The notes below the pieces were generated by a model. That model did not search any database and was not told the DNA's origin. It was given only the letters and a program-made list of their open reading frames with translations. This document shows positions 1 to 8,623 of a stretch of DNA of 64,000 nucleotides, piece after piece. The translations under genes were made by a program, and so were the position numbers. Numbering within the stretch: position 1 is the stretch's first letter; the number at the start of each line of letters is the position of its first letter. This DNA is from Azospirillum sp. 412522 (lineage in GTDB: Bacteria > Pseudomonadota > Alphaproteobacteria > Azospirillales > Azospirillaceae): positions 85,772 to 149,771 of the forward strand of contig NZ_RWIJ01000012.1 in the NCBI RefSeq assembly GCF_019805165.1, read 5' to 3'.

Positions 1-534
1 TGGGACCGTGCGGCCGGGCGCGGCACGCCCTTCTATTATTTCGCCTATGGCGCGGCCTGCGCCGAGGTGACGGTGGACACGCTGACCGGCGAGTATGTCG
101 TCGACCGGGTGGACATCCTGCACGACTGCGGCCGGTCGCTGAACCCGGCCATCGACGAGGGCCAGATCGAAGGCGGCTTCGTCCAGGGCATGGGCTGGCT
201 GACCATGGAGGAGCTGTGGTGGGACGGGCAGGGCCGCCTGCGCACCCACGCCCCCAGCACCTATAAGATCCCCGCCTGCTCCGACCGTCCGCGTGTCTTC
301 AACGTCGCGCTGCTGGAGAATGCGCCGAACCGCGAGGACAGCATCTTCCGTTCCAAGGCGGTGGGCGAGCCGCCCTTCATGCTGGGCATGTCGGTGTTCC
401 ACGCGCTGTCCGACGCGGTGGCGAGCGTCGCCGGCCATCGGCTCTGCCCGCGGCTGGACGCCCCGGCGACGCCGGAGCGGGTGCTGGCCTGCATCGCGGC
501 CCTGCGGGAGCGGGCGGTGTCCTCTCAGCCATGA
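1..534 (+). CDS. xdhB: Xanthine dehydrogenase, molybdopterin-binding (large) subunit, C-terminal fragment
   Basis: The reading frame is open from the first base, so only the last 177 residues of this subunit are present. The enzyme oxidises hypoxanthine and xanthine in purine breakdown in the cytoplasm. The visible part carries the GQIEGGFVQGMGW stretch and the SKAVGEPPFML motif; in the family the Glu of GEPP is the catalytic base beside the molybdenum cofactor. The stop overlaps the xdhC start by four bases (ATGA), so the two genes are translationally coupled. The fragment is cut by the window edge, not broken. Confidence 0.93.
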   Translation, partial: WDRAAGRGTPFYYFAYGAACAEVTVDTLTGEYVVDRVDILHDCGRSLNPAIDEGQIEGGFVQGMGWLTMEELWWDGQGRLRTHAPSTYKIPACSDRPRVFNVALLENAPNREDSIFRSKAVGEPPFMLGMSVFHALSDAVASVAGHRLCPRLDAPATPERVLACIAALRERAVSSQP

Positions 535-1391
535 CGCCGCTCTCCGCCACCCTCTCGCACTGGCTGGCGCTCGACCAACCCACCGTGCTGGTGACCGTCG
601 CCGAGGCGCGTGGCTCCACCCCGCGGGAGGAGGGGGCCGGCATGCTGGTGGGGCGGCAGGCCTGCGCCGGCACCGTCGGCGGCGGCCGGTTGGAATGGAC
701 CGCCATCGCCGCCGCCCGGCGGATGCTGGAGGACGGCTCCGCGGCCGAAACGCTCGACCTGGCCCTGGGGCCGGCGACCGGGCAATGCTGCGGAGGGCAT
801 GTCGTGCTGCGGCTGGAGCGGGCCGATTCCGGCACCGTCGCCGCACTGGAGGAGCGCGAGCGCCGGGCTCGCGAGGCCCGTCCCACCCTGCTGCTGTTCG
901 GCGCCGGCCATGTCGGCCGCGCCATGGCGACCGCCTTCGCCCCGCTGCCGCTGCGCCTCGTCTGGATCGACGGCCGGACGCAGGAGTTTCCCGACGCGAT
1001 CCCGGCGGGGGTGGAGCGCATCCTGACCGACAGCCCGCTCGATCCGCTGGCGGCGGCGCCCGCCGGGGCCGGCTATCTGGTGCTGACCCACAGCCATGCC
1101 CTGGATTTCGAGATCGCCGAGGCGGCCTTGCGCCGCGGCGATGCCGCCTATGTCGGCATGATCGGCTCGGCGACCAAGCGCGCCAAGTTTGAGCGCTGGT
1201 TCCGGGCGCGGGGGCGTGACGCGGCTGCGCTGGACGGGCTGACCTGCCCCATCGGGGCGGCGCTGACCGGCGACAAGCGGCCGGAGGTGATCGCGGCGCT
1301 GGCGGCGGCGGAACTGCTGGTGGCCTTCGCTATCTCCGGCCGAGCGCCCGGTCTTCGGCCCGGATGCGGACGGCCAGCATCGCCGCGTTGA
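531..1391 (+). CDS. xdhC: Xanthine dehydrogenase accessory protein XdhC
   Basis: XdhC binds molybdenum cofactor, protects it during sulfuration and inserts it into the XDH large subunit. The protein has 286 residues. The N-terminal XdhC/CoxI domain includes the conserved GQCCGG stretch (about residues 84-89). A C-terminal Rossmann domain begins at LLFGAGHVG (about 121-129) and ends with TGDKRPEVIAALAAAELL. It directly follows the large-subunit gene, the usual arrangement. The last 62 bases overlap the 3' end of a minus-strand gene; the final 20 or so residues look unlike the family and may be read-through to the next available stop. Confidence 0.93.
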   Translation: MTPLSATLSHWLALDQPTVLVTVAEARGSTPREEGAGMLVGRQACAGTVGGGRLEWTAIAAARRMLEDGSAAETLDLALGPATGQCCGGHVVLRLERADSGTVAALEERERRAREARPTLLLFGAGHVGRAMATAFAPLPLRLVWIDGRTQEFPDAIPAGVERILTDSPLDPLAAAPAGAGYLVLTHSHALDFEIAEAALRRGDAAYVGMIGSATKRAKFERWFRARGRDAAALDGLTCPIGAALTGDKRPEVIAALAAAELLVAFAISGRAPGLRPGCGRPASPR

Positions 1392-1827
1392 GGAGAGAGA
1401 AGACGAGGGCGTAGCCGGCCATGCCGAAGGCGAGCGGGAGAGCGGCGATCTCCACCGCGACCGCCAGATAGTTGGGATGGTCGGTGAAGCGGTAGGGGCC
1501 GCTGCGGACCGGCGGCACGCCGCCAAGGACGAGGATCCGGGTGGTCCAGCGTCGCCCCAGCGTCGCCTGCACCCACAGGCGGACCGCCTGCATGGCGAGG
1601 AGAAGCGCCAGCCAGGCCGGCTCGACCCCCGGTGCCGGACTCCGCAGGGCGGCGGCCCAGAGGCCGGCCAGCCAGGCGGCATGCAGCAGCACCATCCACG
1701 GGTAGTGGCCGCGCCCATGCTCCCGCGCGCCCTGGGCCAGCAGCGCCGCGCGGTTGCGCCGGTCGACGACCAGCTCGCTCAGCCGCTGCCCGGTCACCAG
1801 CAGCATGATAACGGCCGGAACCGTCAT
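1330..1827 (-). CDS. Isoprenylcysteine carboxyl methyltransferase-family membrane protein
   Basis: This 165-residue protein is mostly hydrophobic, with about four membrane segments. It carries the family signature GPYRFTDHPNYLAVAVE (residues 110-126) and a closing RIRAEDRAL (154-162), the S-adenosylmethionine site of ICMT-like methyltransferases. Its start overlaps the stop of the upstream type III polyketide synthase by four bases. In Streptomyces the equivalent neighbour (SrsB) O-methylates alkylresorcinols made by the synthase, so a phenolic-lipid methyltransferase is the likely role. That assignment is inference from gene pairing; the family assignment is firm. Confidence 0.85.
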   Translation of the reverse strand: MTVPAVIMLLVTGQRLSELVVDRRNRAALLAQGAREHGRGHYPWMVLLHAAWLAGLWAAALRSPAPGVEPAWLALLLAMQAVRLWVQATLGRRWTTRILVLGGVPPVRSGPYRFTDHPNYLAVAVEIAALPLAFGMAGYALVFSLLNAAMLAVRIRAEDRALGRR

Positions 1828-2906
1828 CGCGGCCCCCGCCGCATCGTGATCAGGTTGGCGGCGAAGCCGGGACCGAGCGCCAGCAGCGCCGCCCGGTCCG
1901 GCAACCCCGCCCGGCGCGCGCGGTCCAGCACGAACAGCACCGTGGGGGCGGACATGTTGCCGTGGTCGGCCAGCACCGCCCGTTCATGGTCGAGGCTGCC
2001 GGTCTCCAGCCGCAGCACCTCCTCCAGCGCCGCCAGCACGCGGGTGCCGCCGGGATGGCAGAGGAGGCGGCCGATCCGCTCTTCGTCCGTGCCGCACTGG
2101 GCGAGCAGCCGGGCAAGGGCGGGGCGGAGATGGCTCTGCAGGAATTGCGGCAGCGCCGCCGACAGGACGATGCCGAAGCCGCCGTCGTCGATGCGCCAGC
2201 CCATGATCTCCTGCGATCGCGGGAACAGATGCTGGCCGGCGCCGTGGATGACGGCAAAGGCGCGCTCGTCCGCACCGCCGCGCAGCACGCAGGCGGCGGC
2301 ACCGTCGCCGAACAGGGCGGTCGCCACCAGATTGGCGCGGCTGCCGTCATCCTGCCGGAAGGCGAGGCTGCACAGCTCTATGGTCACGAACAGCACGGTG
2401 CGGCCGGGCGTCGCCGCCAGCCTCGCGGCGGTCGCCAGCCCCGCCACGCCGCCGGCGCAGCCAAGCCCGAACAACGGCACCCGCTCGACATCGGGCCGGA
2501 AGCCCATGGCTTCGGCGAGTTGCCCTTCCAGGCTCGGCACCGCGAAGCCGGAGGAGGAGGAGACGACCACGCAGTCGATTGCGGCAGGGTCGACATCGGC
2601 ATCCGCCAGGGCGGCGGTCGCGGCCTGGACGAACAATGCCGAGGCGGCCTGCCGGTAGGCGGCCATGCGGTCGCTCCAGCCATGGGGGGCGGCATACCAG
2701 TCCGCCGGCCGGGCGCAGTGCCGCCGGGCGATGCCGGTGTTGGCGAAGACCCGTTCGAACTGCGGGAAGCCGGCAAGCCGGTCGCCGAAGATGCGGGCGG
2801 TGAGGAGGGCGGCCTCCTCCTGCGACAGGACATGCGGCGGCAGGCCGAGGCCCAGGCCAAGCAAAGCCACGGGTGGGAACATGGGGGGCGGTTCCATTCG
2901 GGACAT
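1824..2906 (-). CDS. Type III polyketide synthase (chalcone/stilbene synthase family)
   Basis: A homodimeric ketosynthase that extends an acyl-CoA starter with malonyl-CoA. With the ATG at 2906 it has 360 residues, normal for the family. The Cys-His-Asn triad is visible: Cys150 in LFGLGCAGGVAG, His284 in LLCHPGGTRV and Asn317 in ADHGNMSAP. A longer form would need a GTG at 2951; ATGs at 2897 and 2882 are alternatives and none has a clear ribosome-binding site. Coupling to the ICMT-like gene suggests alkylresorcinol or alkylpyrone synthesis, phenolic lipids found in the cyst coats of Azotobacter. Product chain length cannot be read from the sequence. Confidence 0.9.
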   Translation of the reverse strand: MSRMEPPPMFPPVALLGLGLGLPPHVLSQEEAALLTARIFGDRLAGFPQFERVFANTGIARRHCARPADWYAAPHGWSDRMAAYRQAASALFVQAATAALADADVDPAAIDCVVVSSSSGFAVPSLEGQLAEAMGFRPDVERVPLFGLGCAGGVAGLATAARLAATPGRTVLFVTIELCSLAFRQDDGSRANLVATALFGDGAAACVLRGGADERAFAVIHGAGQHLFPRSQEIMGWRIDDGGFGIVLSAALPQFLQSHLRPALARLLAQCGTDEERIGRLLCHPGGTRVLAALEEVLRLETGSLDHERAVLADHGNMSAPTVLFVLDRARRAGLPDRAALLALGPGFAANLITMRRGPR

Positions 2907-3088
2907 CGCGGCTGCAGCGGGGATGCTGACGGCGCGGCGGGTGGGGAACACGCCGGGCCAGCCATCTATTCGGTGCCGCGAAGGAACCGAAAAAACTGAT
3001 CCGCGACCGAATAGCCGGCGGGGGTGGGGTGTTGTCCGCCGGCGCCGCGATATGGCGAACCGTCACCCGCCGAACTTCAGGAGAAGTC

Positions 3089-3637
3089 ATGATGAGCATT
3101 CGTTCCAAGGCCGGAAGCGCCGCCCTGGCCGGTCTGCTGTGCGCCGCCGTTCTCGGCACCGGCCTGCTGACCCCCGTCCCCGCCCGCGCCATGGGCGACG
3201 ACACCACCCCGACCTGCAAGCCGGGGGAGGTCTACGACAAGAAGGCCAAGCAATGCGTGAAGCAGAGCGGCGCCAACCTCAGCGACGACGACATCGCCGA
3301 TTACGCCTATTCCCTGGCGAAGGCGGAGCGTTATCAGGAGGCGCTGGACATGCTCGGGACGGCGCGGAACCAGGACAGCCCCGTCGTGCTGAATTACCGC
3401 GGCTACGCCACCCGCAAGCTGGGCCGCGTCGACGAGGGGATCGGCTATTACCTGAAGTCGGTGGCCGCCGATCCGTCCTACGCCAAGGTCCGGGAATATC
3501 TCGGGGAGGCCTACATGCTCAAGGGCCGCCCCGATCTGGCGCGGGAGCAGCTGGCGGCCATCCGCAAGATCTGCGGCACCGGATGCGAGGAATACCGCGA
3601 CCTGGAAGAGGCCATCGCCACGCCCGCCAGGGGCTGA
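3089..3637 (+). CDS. Secreted tetratricopeptide-repeat protein
   Basis: A 182-residue protein with a clear signal peptide: positively charged start, hydrophobic core and an ARA cleavage site near residue 33. After a short segment with CKPGEVYDKKAKQC, two or three TPR-like helical pairs follow (LAKAERYQEALDMLG, then the VLNYRGYATRKLGRVDEGIGYYLKS region), so it probably mediates protein contacts in the periplasm. The ATG at 3089 is chosen because CAGGAG lies just upstream; the ATG at 3092 is equivalent. It precedes an ECF sigma/anti-sigma pair by 75 bases and may belong with it. Exact function is unknown. Confidence 0.85.
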   Translation: MMSIRSKAGSAALAGLLCAAVLGTGLLTPVPARAMGDDTTPTCKPGEVYDKKAKQCVKQSGANLSDDDIADYAYSLAKAERYQEALDMLGTARNQDSPVVLNYRGYATRKLGRVDEGIGYYLKSVAADPSYAKVREYLGEAYMLKGRPDLAREQLAAIRKICGTGCEEYRDLEEAIATPARG

Positions 3638-3712
3638 CAGGTAGCGGCGGGTGCGCGTTCCGCCCCAGGCCAGGGGTGCTCCCGCCGCTTTGTCCGGTCT
3701 TCGGAAAGGCGG

Positions 3713-4321
3713 ATGATGGCTATCTTCGAAAGCGGCCGTGAGGCATATGGTTGGTCGGGGCCGATGCGGCGACGGCGGGAGCCGGCCGGCGCGGACGCCA
3801 CGGGAGGGAGCGGTCAGATCGCCAGCGAAGCGGAAGTCAGGCAGGGCTTGTCGATCACCCTGCCGCGCCTGTGGCGCTATGGCTTCGTCCTGTCGCGGCA
3901 GCGCGACTGGGCGGACGATCTGGTGCAGCAGACCTGCCTGCGGGCATTGGAGCGGCATCGCCAGTTCCAGCCCGGCTCCCGCATCGACCATTGGCTGTTC
4001 GCCATCCTGAATTCGGTCTGGCTGAACGAGGTCCGTTCGCGGCGGGTCCGCTTCGGCCAGGGAACCGTCGATGCGGAGGCGAGCCTGGAAGTGGACGGTG
4101 CGCGCGAGGCCGAGGCGAAGGTTCTGGCGGGACAGGTGATGAGGCTTGTCGGCGACCTGCCGGAAGCGCAGCGGGCGGCGGTGTTCCTCGCCTATGTGGA
4201 GGGCCTGACCTACCGCGAGGTCGCGGCGGTCCTCGACGTGCCGGTCGGAACGGTGATGAGCCGTCTGGCGGCGGCGCGGGCAAAGCTGGCGGACAGGATG
4301 AGCGACGGAGCGGCGAAATGA
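3713..4321 (+). CDS. ECF-type RNA polymerase sigma factor
   Basis: A 202-residue sigma-70 family factor with region 2 (WADDLVQQTCLRALE and the HWLFAILNSVWLNEVRSR core) and region 4 (LPEAQRAAVFLAYVEGLTYREVAAVLDVPVGT, a helix-turn-helix), and no regions 1 or 3. This architecture defines extracytoplasmic-function sigma factors. Its stop overlaps the start of the next gene, which has an anti-sigma N-terminus, the normal partner arrangement. ATGs at 3713 and 3716 are adjacent; a later start is possible because the first 40 residues are not conserved-looking. The signal sensed is unknown. Confidence 0.92.
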   Translation: MMAIFESGREAYGWSGPMRRRREPAGADATGGSGQIASEAEVRQGLSITLPRLWRYGFVLSRQRDWADDLVQQTCLRALERHRQFQPGSRIDHWLFAILNSVWLNEVRSRRVRFGQGTVDAEASLEVDGAREAEAKVLAGQVMRLVGDLPEAQRAAVFLAYVEGLTYREVAAVLDVPVGTVMSRLAAARAKLADRMSDGAAK

Positions 4322-5169
4322 CCGGAGAAAGCGACGATCCCCCGATGCCCTCCGACGAGGAACTGACCGCCTTCATCGACGGCGAACTGGAGGAGGAGCG
4401 CCGCGCCCGTCTGCTCGACCTGATGGAGCGCGATCCGGCGGTCGCCGCCAGGGTGGAGCATCTCTCGCGCGCCAGCCTGCCCTATGGCGACGCGTTCCGG
4501 CCCCTGCTGGACGAAGCGCCGACGGCAGAGCTGCAACGCATGCTCGACGGAATGGCTACGCCGCCGGTCGGCGCGGCCCTGCCGTCTGCCGCCAACGCGG
4601 TCATCCCTTTGACCCGTCGCCGTCTGTTCGGCGCCATCGCCGCGTCGGTGGCGGCGGGCGTGCTGGGCGACCGGCTTCTGACCGGGCTGATCGGAAGCGG
4701 CGACACCGACGATCTGGCCGACGATGACGGCGGTCCGGACCGGGAGCGCCACTGGCATGGCGTGGTCGCGCAATATATGGGGTTGTACACGCTGGAAACG
4801 CTGGGCGGAGCCACGCCCGGCCGCGATGCCCAGTCGGCGCAGCTCGCCGCCCTGAACCGGCCGCTCAACCTGTCCCTGACGCCGGAGGCGGTGGAGGTTG
4901 CCGGGGCGGAATTCCGCCGCGCGCAGATCCTGGCCTACGACGACATGCCGCTGGCCCAGATCACCTATCTCGACCCGCGCAGCGGTCCGCTGGCGCTGTG
5001 CATCCTGCGCCGTCCCGGCACCGTGCGCGGGGTGGAGCAGGAGATGCGCGGCGGGCAGGCCATCGCCTATTGGAACGGCCCGGACCATGCCGCCCTGCTG
5101 ATCGGCCGGCTGCCGCTGCCGGACCTGACGGCCAAGGCCGAAGCGGTCAAGCAGCGGCTGGCGATCTGA
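4318..5169 (+). CDS. Membrane anti-sigma factor
   Basis: A 283-residue protein. The N-terminus has the anti-sigma pattern SDEELTAFIDGELEEERRARL, expected to hold the ECF sigma factor in the cytoplasm. One hydrophobic segment (about residues 98-120, preceded by TRRR) forms the single membrane span, and the remainder would lie in the periplasm as sensor. The ATG overlaps the sigma stop (ATGA). The TRRRLFGAIAAS stretch resembles a twin-arginine signal, which may reflect insertion by the Tat route or chance. Release of the sigma factor on envelope or oxidative stress is the usual mode for this family. Confidence 0.85.
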   Translation: MTGESDDPPMPSDEELTAFIDGELEEERRARLLDLMERDPAVAARVEHLSRASLPYGDAFRPLLDEAPTAELQRMLDGMATPPVGAALPSAANAVIPLTRRRLFGAIAASVAAGVLGDRLLTGLIGSGDTDDLADDDGGPDRERHWHGVVAQYMGLYTLETLGGATPGRDAQSAQLAALNRPLNLSLTPEAVEVAGAEFRRAQILAYDDMPLAQITYLDPRSGPLALCILRRPGTVRGVEQEMRGGQAIAYWNGPDHAALLIGRLPLPDLTAKAEAVKQRLAI

Positions 5170-5177
5170 GCCGGTTA

Positions 5178-5220
5178 CCGGCCGGGCCGGGCTCGCCAAC
5201 GGCGGACCCGCCCCGGCCGG
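5178..5220. terminator. GC-rich hairpin between convergent genes
   Basis: A nine-base stem (CCGGCCGGG pairing with CCCGGCCGG) lies between the ends of the anti-sigma gene and the oppositely oriented aldehyde dehydrogenase gene. There is no clear T tract on either side, so a terminator role is likely only from position. Confidence 0.4.
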
Positions 5221-5227
5221 AAACGCC

Positions 5228-6724
5228 TCAGCCCATGATCTCGAACTTGATGCCCTGGGCGAGCGGCAGCGCGGAGGAGTAGTTCACCGTTGCGGTCTGG
5301 CGGCGCATGTAGGCCTTCCAGGAGTCCGAACCGGACTCGCGACCGCCGCCGGTCTCCTTCTCGCCGCCGAAGGCGCCGCCGATCTCCGCACCGCTCGGAC
5401 CGATGTTGACGTTGGCGATGCCGCAGTCGGACCCGGCGGCCGACAGGAAGCGCTCCGTCTCACGGACGTCGGTCGAGAAGATGCAGGAGGACAGGCCCTG
5501 CGGCACCGCATTCTGCAGCGCGATGGCCTCCTCCAGCGTGTCGTAGGTCAGGACATAGAGGATCGGCGCGAAGGTCTCGTGCCGCACCACCTCGGACTGG
5601 GCCGGCATCTCGACGATGGCCGGAGTGACATAGTAGGCATTGGGGAAGCGGTCGGTCAGCGTGCGCTCGCCGCCGGTCACCGTGCCGCCCTCGGCCTTGG
5701 CGGCGTCGAGCGCCCGCTGCATCGCCTTGAAGGCGTCGGCGTCGACCAGCGGACCCATCAGCACGCCGGACTCCAGCGGGCTGCCGATCGACACGGAAGC
5801 ATAGGCCGCCTTCAGGCGCGGCAGCAGCTGGTCCTTGACCGAACGGTGGACGATCAGCCGGCGCAGCGTGGTGCAGCGCTGGCCGCAGGTGCCGACGGCG
5901 GAGAACAGGATGGCGCGCAGCGCCATGTCGAGGTCGGCCGACGGCGCCACGATCATGGCATTGTTGCCGCCCAGCTCCAGGATCGAACGGCCGAAGCGCT
6001 CCGCCACCACCTTGGACACTTCGCGGCCCATGCGGGTGGAGCCGGTGGCCGAGACGATCGGGAAGCCGGGATGGGCGACCAGCGCCTCGCCGACCTCACG
6101 GCCGCCCTGGACCACCTGGGACAGGTTGGCCGGCGCATCGCCGAAGCGGGCGACGGCGCGGTCGAAGATCACCTGGCAGGCGGCGGCGGTCAGCGGGGTC
6201 TTCTCCGACGGCTTCCAGACGACCGGATCGCCGCAGACCAGCGCCAGCGCCGCGTTCCACGACCACACCGCCACCGGGAAGTTGAAGGCCGAGATGACGA
6301 GGCAGGGGCCGGCCGGGTGCCAGGTCTCGCGCATCGAGTGGCCGGGACGCTCCGAGGCGATGGTCAGGCCGTAGAGCTGGCGCGACAGGCCGACGGCGAA
6401 GTCGCAGATGTCGATCATCTCCTGCACTTCGCCCAGGCCTTCCTGGTAGATCTTGCCGGCTTCCAGCGAGACCAGCCGGCCGAGATCCTCCTTGGCGGCG
6501 CGCAGCTCCTCGCCCAGCAGGCGGACCAGCTCGCCGCGGCGCGGGGCCGGGACCGAGCGCCACGCCTCGAAGGCGCGGGCGGCGTTGGCGACGATGTCCG
6601 ACACCTGCGACGGCGCGGTCTCCGCCACCGTGGCGAGGGTGGCGCCATCGACCGGCGACCGGGCGGTCAGCCCGGTTCCGCTGGAGGTCAGGCCGAAACG
6701 GGAGAGGATGTCGCTGTGCTGCAC
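5228..6724 (-). CDS. amaB: ALDH7-family aldehyde dehydrogenase (alpha-aminoadipate semialdehyde / piperideine-6-carboxylate type)
   Basis: A 498-residue NAD(P)-dependent aldehyde dehydrogenase. The catalytic Glu lies in LELGGNN (about residue 250) and the nucleophile in GQRCTT (about 284). The C-terminal GGEKETGGGRESGSDSWKAYMRR region is typical of the ALDH7 (antiquitin) branch, which oxidises alpha-aminoadipate semialdehyde in lysine breakdown. Start choice: the GTG at 6724 has AAGGAG nine bases upstream, better than the TTG at 6745 that opens the frame. The neighbouring thiamine-diphosphate enzyme may form an operon with it, as both lie on the minus strand 100 bases apart. The substrate is inferred from the family branch. 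Confidence 0.88.
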   Translation of the reverse strand: MQHSDILSRFGLTSSGTGLTARSPVDGATLATVAETAPSQVSDIVANAARAFEAWRSVPAPRRGELVRLLGEELRAAKEDLGRLVSLEAGKIYQEGLGEVQEMIDICDFAVGLSRQLYGLTIASERPGHSMRETWHPAGPCLVISAFNFPVAVWSWNAALALVCGDPVVWKPSEKTPLTAAACQVIFDRAVARFGDAPANLSQVVQGGREVGEALVAHPGFPIVSATGSTRMGREVSKVVAERFGRSILELGGNNAMIVAPSADLDMALRAILFSAVGTCGQRCTTLRRLIVHRSVKDQLLPRLKAAYASVSIGSPLESGVLMGPLVDADAFKAMQRALDAAKAEGGTVTGGERTLTDRFPNAYYVTPAIVEMPAQSEVVRHETFAPILYVLTYDTLEEAIALQNAVPQGLSSCIFSTDVRETERFLSAAGSDCGIANVNIGPSGAEIGGAFGGEKETGGGRESGSDSWKAYMRRQTATVNYSSALPLAQGIKFEIMG

Positions 6725-6775
6725 CGGGGTGGCTCCTTGGGTCAAAAAAGCGGAGGCGTTACTGGACAGATCCCG

Positions 6776-6808
6776 AAAATCCTCCTCTCCCCGGCGGGAA
6801 GAGAGGAT
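6776..6808 (-). terminator. Probable terminator after the thiamine-diphosphate enzyme gene
   Basis: A seven-base stem (TCCTCTC with GAGAGGA, 6783-6807) is followed on the minus strand by four T residues. It lies between the end of the TPP-enzyme gene and the start of the aldehyde dehydrogenase, so it may only attenuate read-through. Confidence 0.4.
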
Positions 6809-6825
6809 TGAGGGGGAGAGTCAAA

Positions 6826-8496
6826 TCACTTCCCCTTGCCCGCCGCACGGATCTCCGAAAGGGTCCGGGTCGGGGTCAGGGCTTCGGGGTCGAGCTTGAT
6901 GTGGAGGATCGCCGGCAGGCCCGACGCGCGGGCGCGCTCGAAGGCCGGGGCGAACTGGTCGGTGGTCTCCACCGTCTCGCCATGGCCGCCATAGGCGCGG
7001 GCGAAGGCGGCGAAGTCGGGATTCTGCAGCCGGGTGCCGGACACGCGGCCGGGATACTCGCGCTCCTGATGCATGCGGATGGTGCCGTACATGCCGTTGT
7101 CGACGACCAGCACGATCACGGCGGCGCCTTCCTGCACGGCGGTGCCGAATTCCAGCCCGGTCATCTGGAAGCAGCCGTCGCCGGCGAAGCACAAAACGTC
7201 GCGCGTGCGGTGCTGCAGCTTGGCGGCGATGGCCGCCGGCAGGCCGTAGCCCATCGAGCCGCAGACCGGCGCCGCCTGCGTGCCGAACCGGCGGAAGCGG
7301 TGGAAGCGGTGGATCCAGGTGGCGTAGTTGCCGGCGCCGTTGGTGAAGATGGCATCATGCTTCAGCCGTTCGTCCAGCCAGGCCATGATGCGGCCCATCT
7401 GCACGTCGCCGGGACCGGATTCGGGCGGGGTGCTCCACGCCTCGTAGGCGGCGTGCGCCGCTTCGGCGCGGGTGGCCCAGCCCGGCTTCGCCGTCACGGC
7501 CAGCCCCGCTACCGCTTCAAGGAAGGCGGCTGGCGTGGCGACCATGCCCAGCGTCGGGCGATAGACGCGGCCGATCTCCTCCGCGCCGGGGTGGATGTGG
7601 ACCACCGTTTTGCCCCCCAGTTCCCCCGGATCCGGAATGCCCAGCAGGTCATAGGCCTGCGACGGCACTTCGGAGAAGCGGTCGCCCAGCAGGATCAGCA
7701 GGTCGCTGTCCCTGACCAGTGCCGTCAGCTTCGGGTTGATGCCCAGCCCGACGTCGCCGGCATAGAGCGGGTGGCAGTGGTCGAACAGCATCTGGCGGCG
7801 GAAGGTCACCGCCACCGGCAGCGACAGCCGCTCCGCGAAAAGCCGGAGTGCCGCGACCGACTCCTCCGTCCAGCGGGAGCCGCCGACGACCAGCAGGGGC
7901 CGTTCCGCCTTGGCCAGCAGGGCGCCGAAGGACGCCACCTGGGCCGGGGTGGGGGCGCTGTCGACCGGCTCCGCCCGCGGGGCGACGGCGACGTCGGCGG
8001 TTTCGGTCAGCGTGTCCTCGGGCAGGGCCAGCACCACCGGGCCGGGGCGGCCGGCCATCGCGGTGTGGAAGGCGCGGGAGATCATCTCCGGCACGCGGTC
8101 GGCGCTGTCGATCTCGGCGACCCATTTGCACATGCCGCCGAACAGCTTGCCGTAGTCGACCTCCTGGAAGGCGTCGCGGCCGCGCATGCCGCGCTCGATC
8201 TGGCCGACCAGGACGACCAGCGGAGTCTCGTCCTGCTGGGCGACATGGATGCCCGACGCGGCGTTGGTGGCGCCGGGGCCGCGGGTGACGAGGCAGACGC
8301 CGGGACGGCCGGTCAGCTTGGCCTGCGCCTCGGCCATCATCGCCGCACCGCCTTCGTGGCGGGCGACGACCATCTCGATCGGGCTGTCGTGCAGGGCGTC
8401 CAGCACGGCGAGATAGCTCTCGCCCGGCACGCCGAACACCCGCCGCACGCCCTGCGCCTCCAGCGCCTCGACGATCAACTGACCACCGGTCTTCAT
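6826..8496 (-). CDS. Thiamine-diphosphate-binding enzyme, acetolactate synthase-like
   Basis: A 556-residue member of the POX/acetolactate-synthase superfamily with its three domains in order: N-terminal pyrimidine-binding domain with the catalytic Glu48 in ARHEGGAAMM, a central domain, and a C-terminal pyrophosphate domain with the GDG-N motif (AGDGCFQMTGLEFG through VVDNGMYGT). It cleaves or condenses 2-oxoacids. The lack of a small regulatory subunit gene nearby argues against the biosynthetic acetolactate synthase. A GcvA-like LysR gene diverges from its start and may control it. The actual substrate is not evident. Confidence 0.87.
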   Translation of the reverse strand: MKTGGQLIVEALEAQGVRRVFGVPGESYLAVLDALHDSPIEMVVARHEGGAAMMAEAQAKLTGRPGVCLVTRGPGATNAASGIHVAQQDETPLVVLVGQIERGMRGRDAFQEVDYGKLFGGMCKWVAEIDSADRVPEMISRAFHTAMAGRPGPVVLALPEDTLTETADVAVAPRAEPVDSAPTPAQVASFGALLAKAERPLLVVGGSRWTEESVAALRLFAERLSLPVAVTFRRQMLFDHCHPLYAGDVGLGINPKLTALVRDSDLLILLGDRFSEVPSQAYDLLGIPDPGELGGKTVVHIHPGAEEIGRVYRPTLGMVATPAAFLEAVAGLAVTAKPGWATRAEAAHAAYEAWSTPPESGPGDVQMGRIMAWLDERLKHDAIFTNGAGNYATWIHRFHRFRRFGTQAAPVCGSMGYGLPAAIAAKLQHRTRDVLCFAGDGCFQMTGLEFGTAVQEGAAVIVLVVDNGMYGTIRMHQEREYPGRVSGTRLQNPDFAAFARAYGGHGETVETTDQFAPAFERARASGLPAILHIKLDPEALTPTRTLSEIRAAGKGK

Positions 8497-8623
8497 CGCG
8501 AACCCGCCCCGCCCTGCCTATGGGAATTTTCCGGATCTCCAGGATACCGACCGTGCCGCGCCGCGCGCCAGAGCGCAAACGACTTTCTTTCCACGCCTCA
8601 TGAGCTTTGGTAATGAAGCGGTC

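Noticed and set aside
2983..3012. ECF-type promoter (GGAAC ... CGAAT) before the TPR gene
   Set aside because: The spacer is 20 bases, longer than the usual 15-18, and the -10 part is a poor match.
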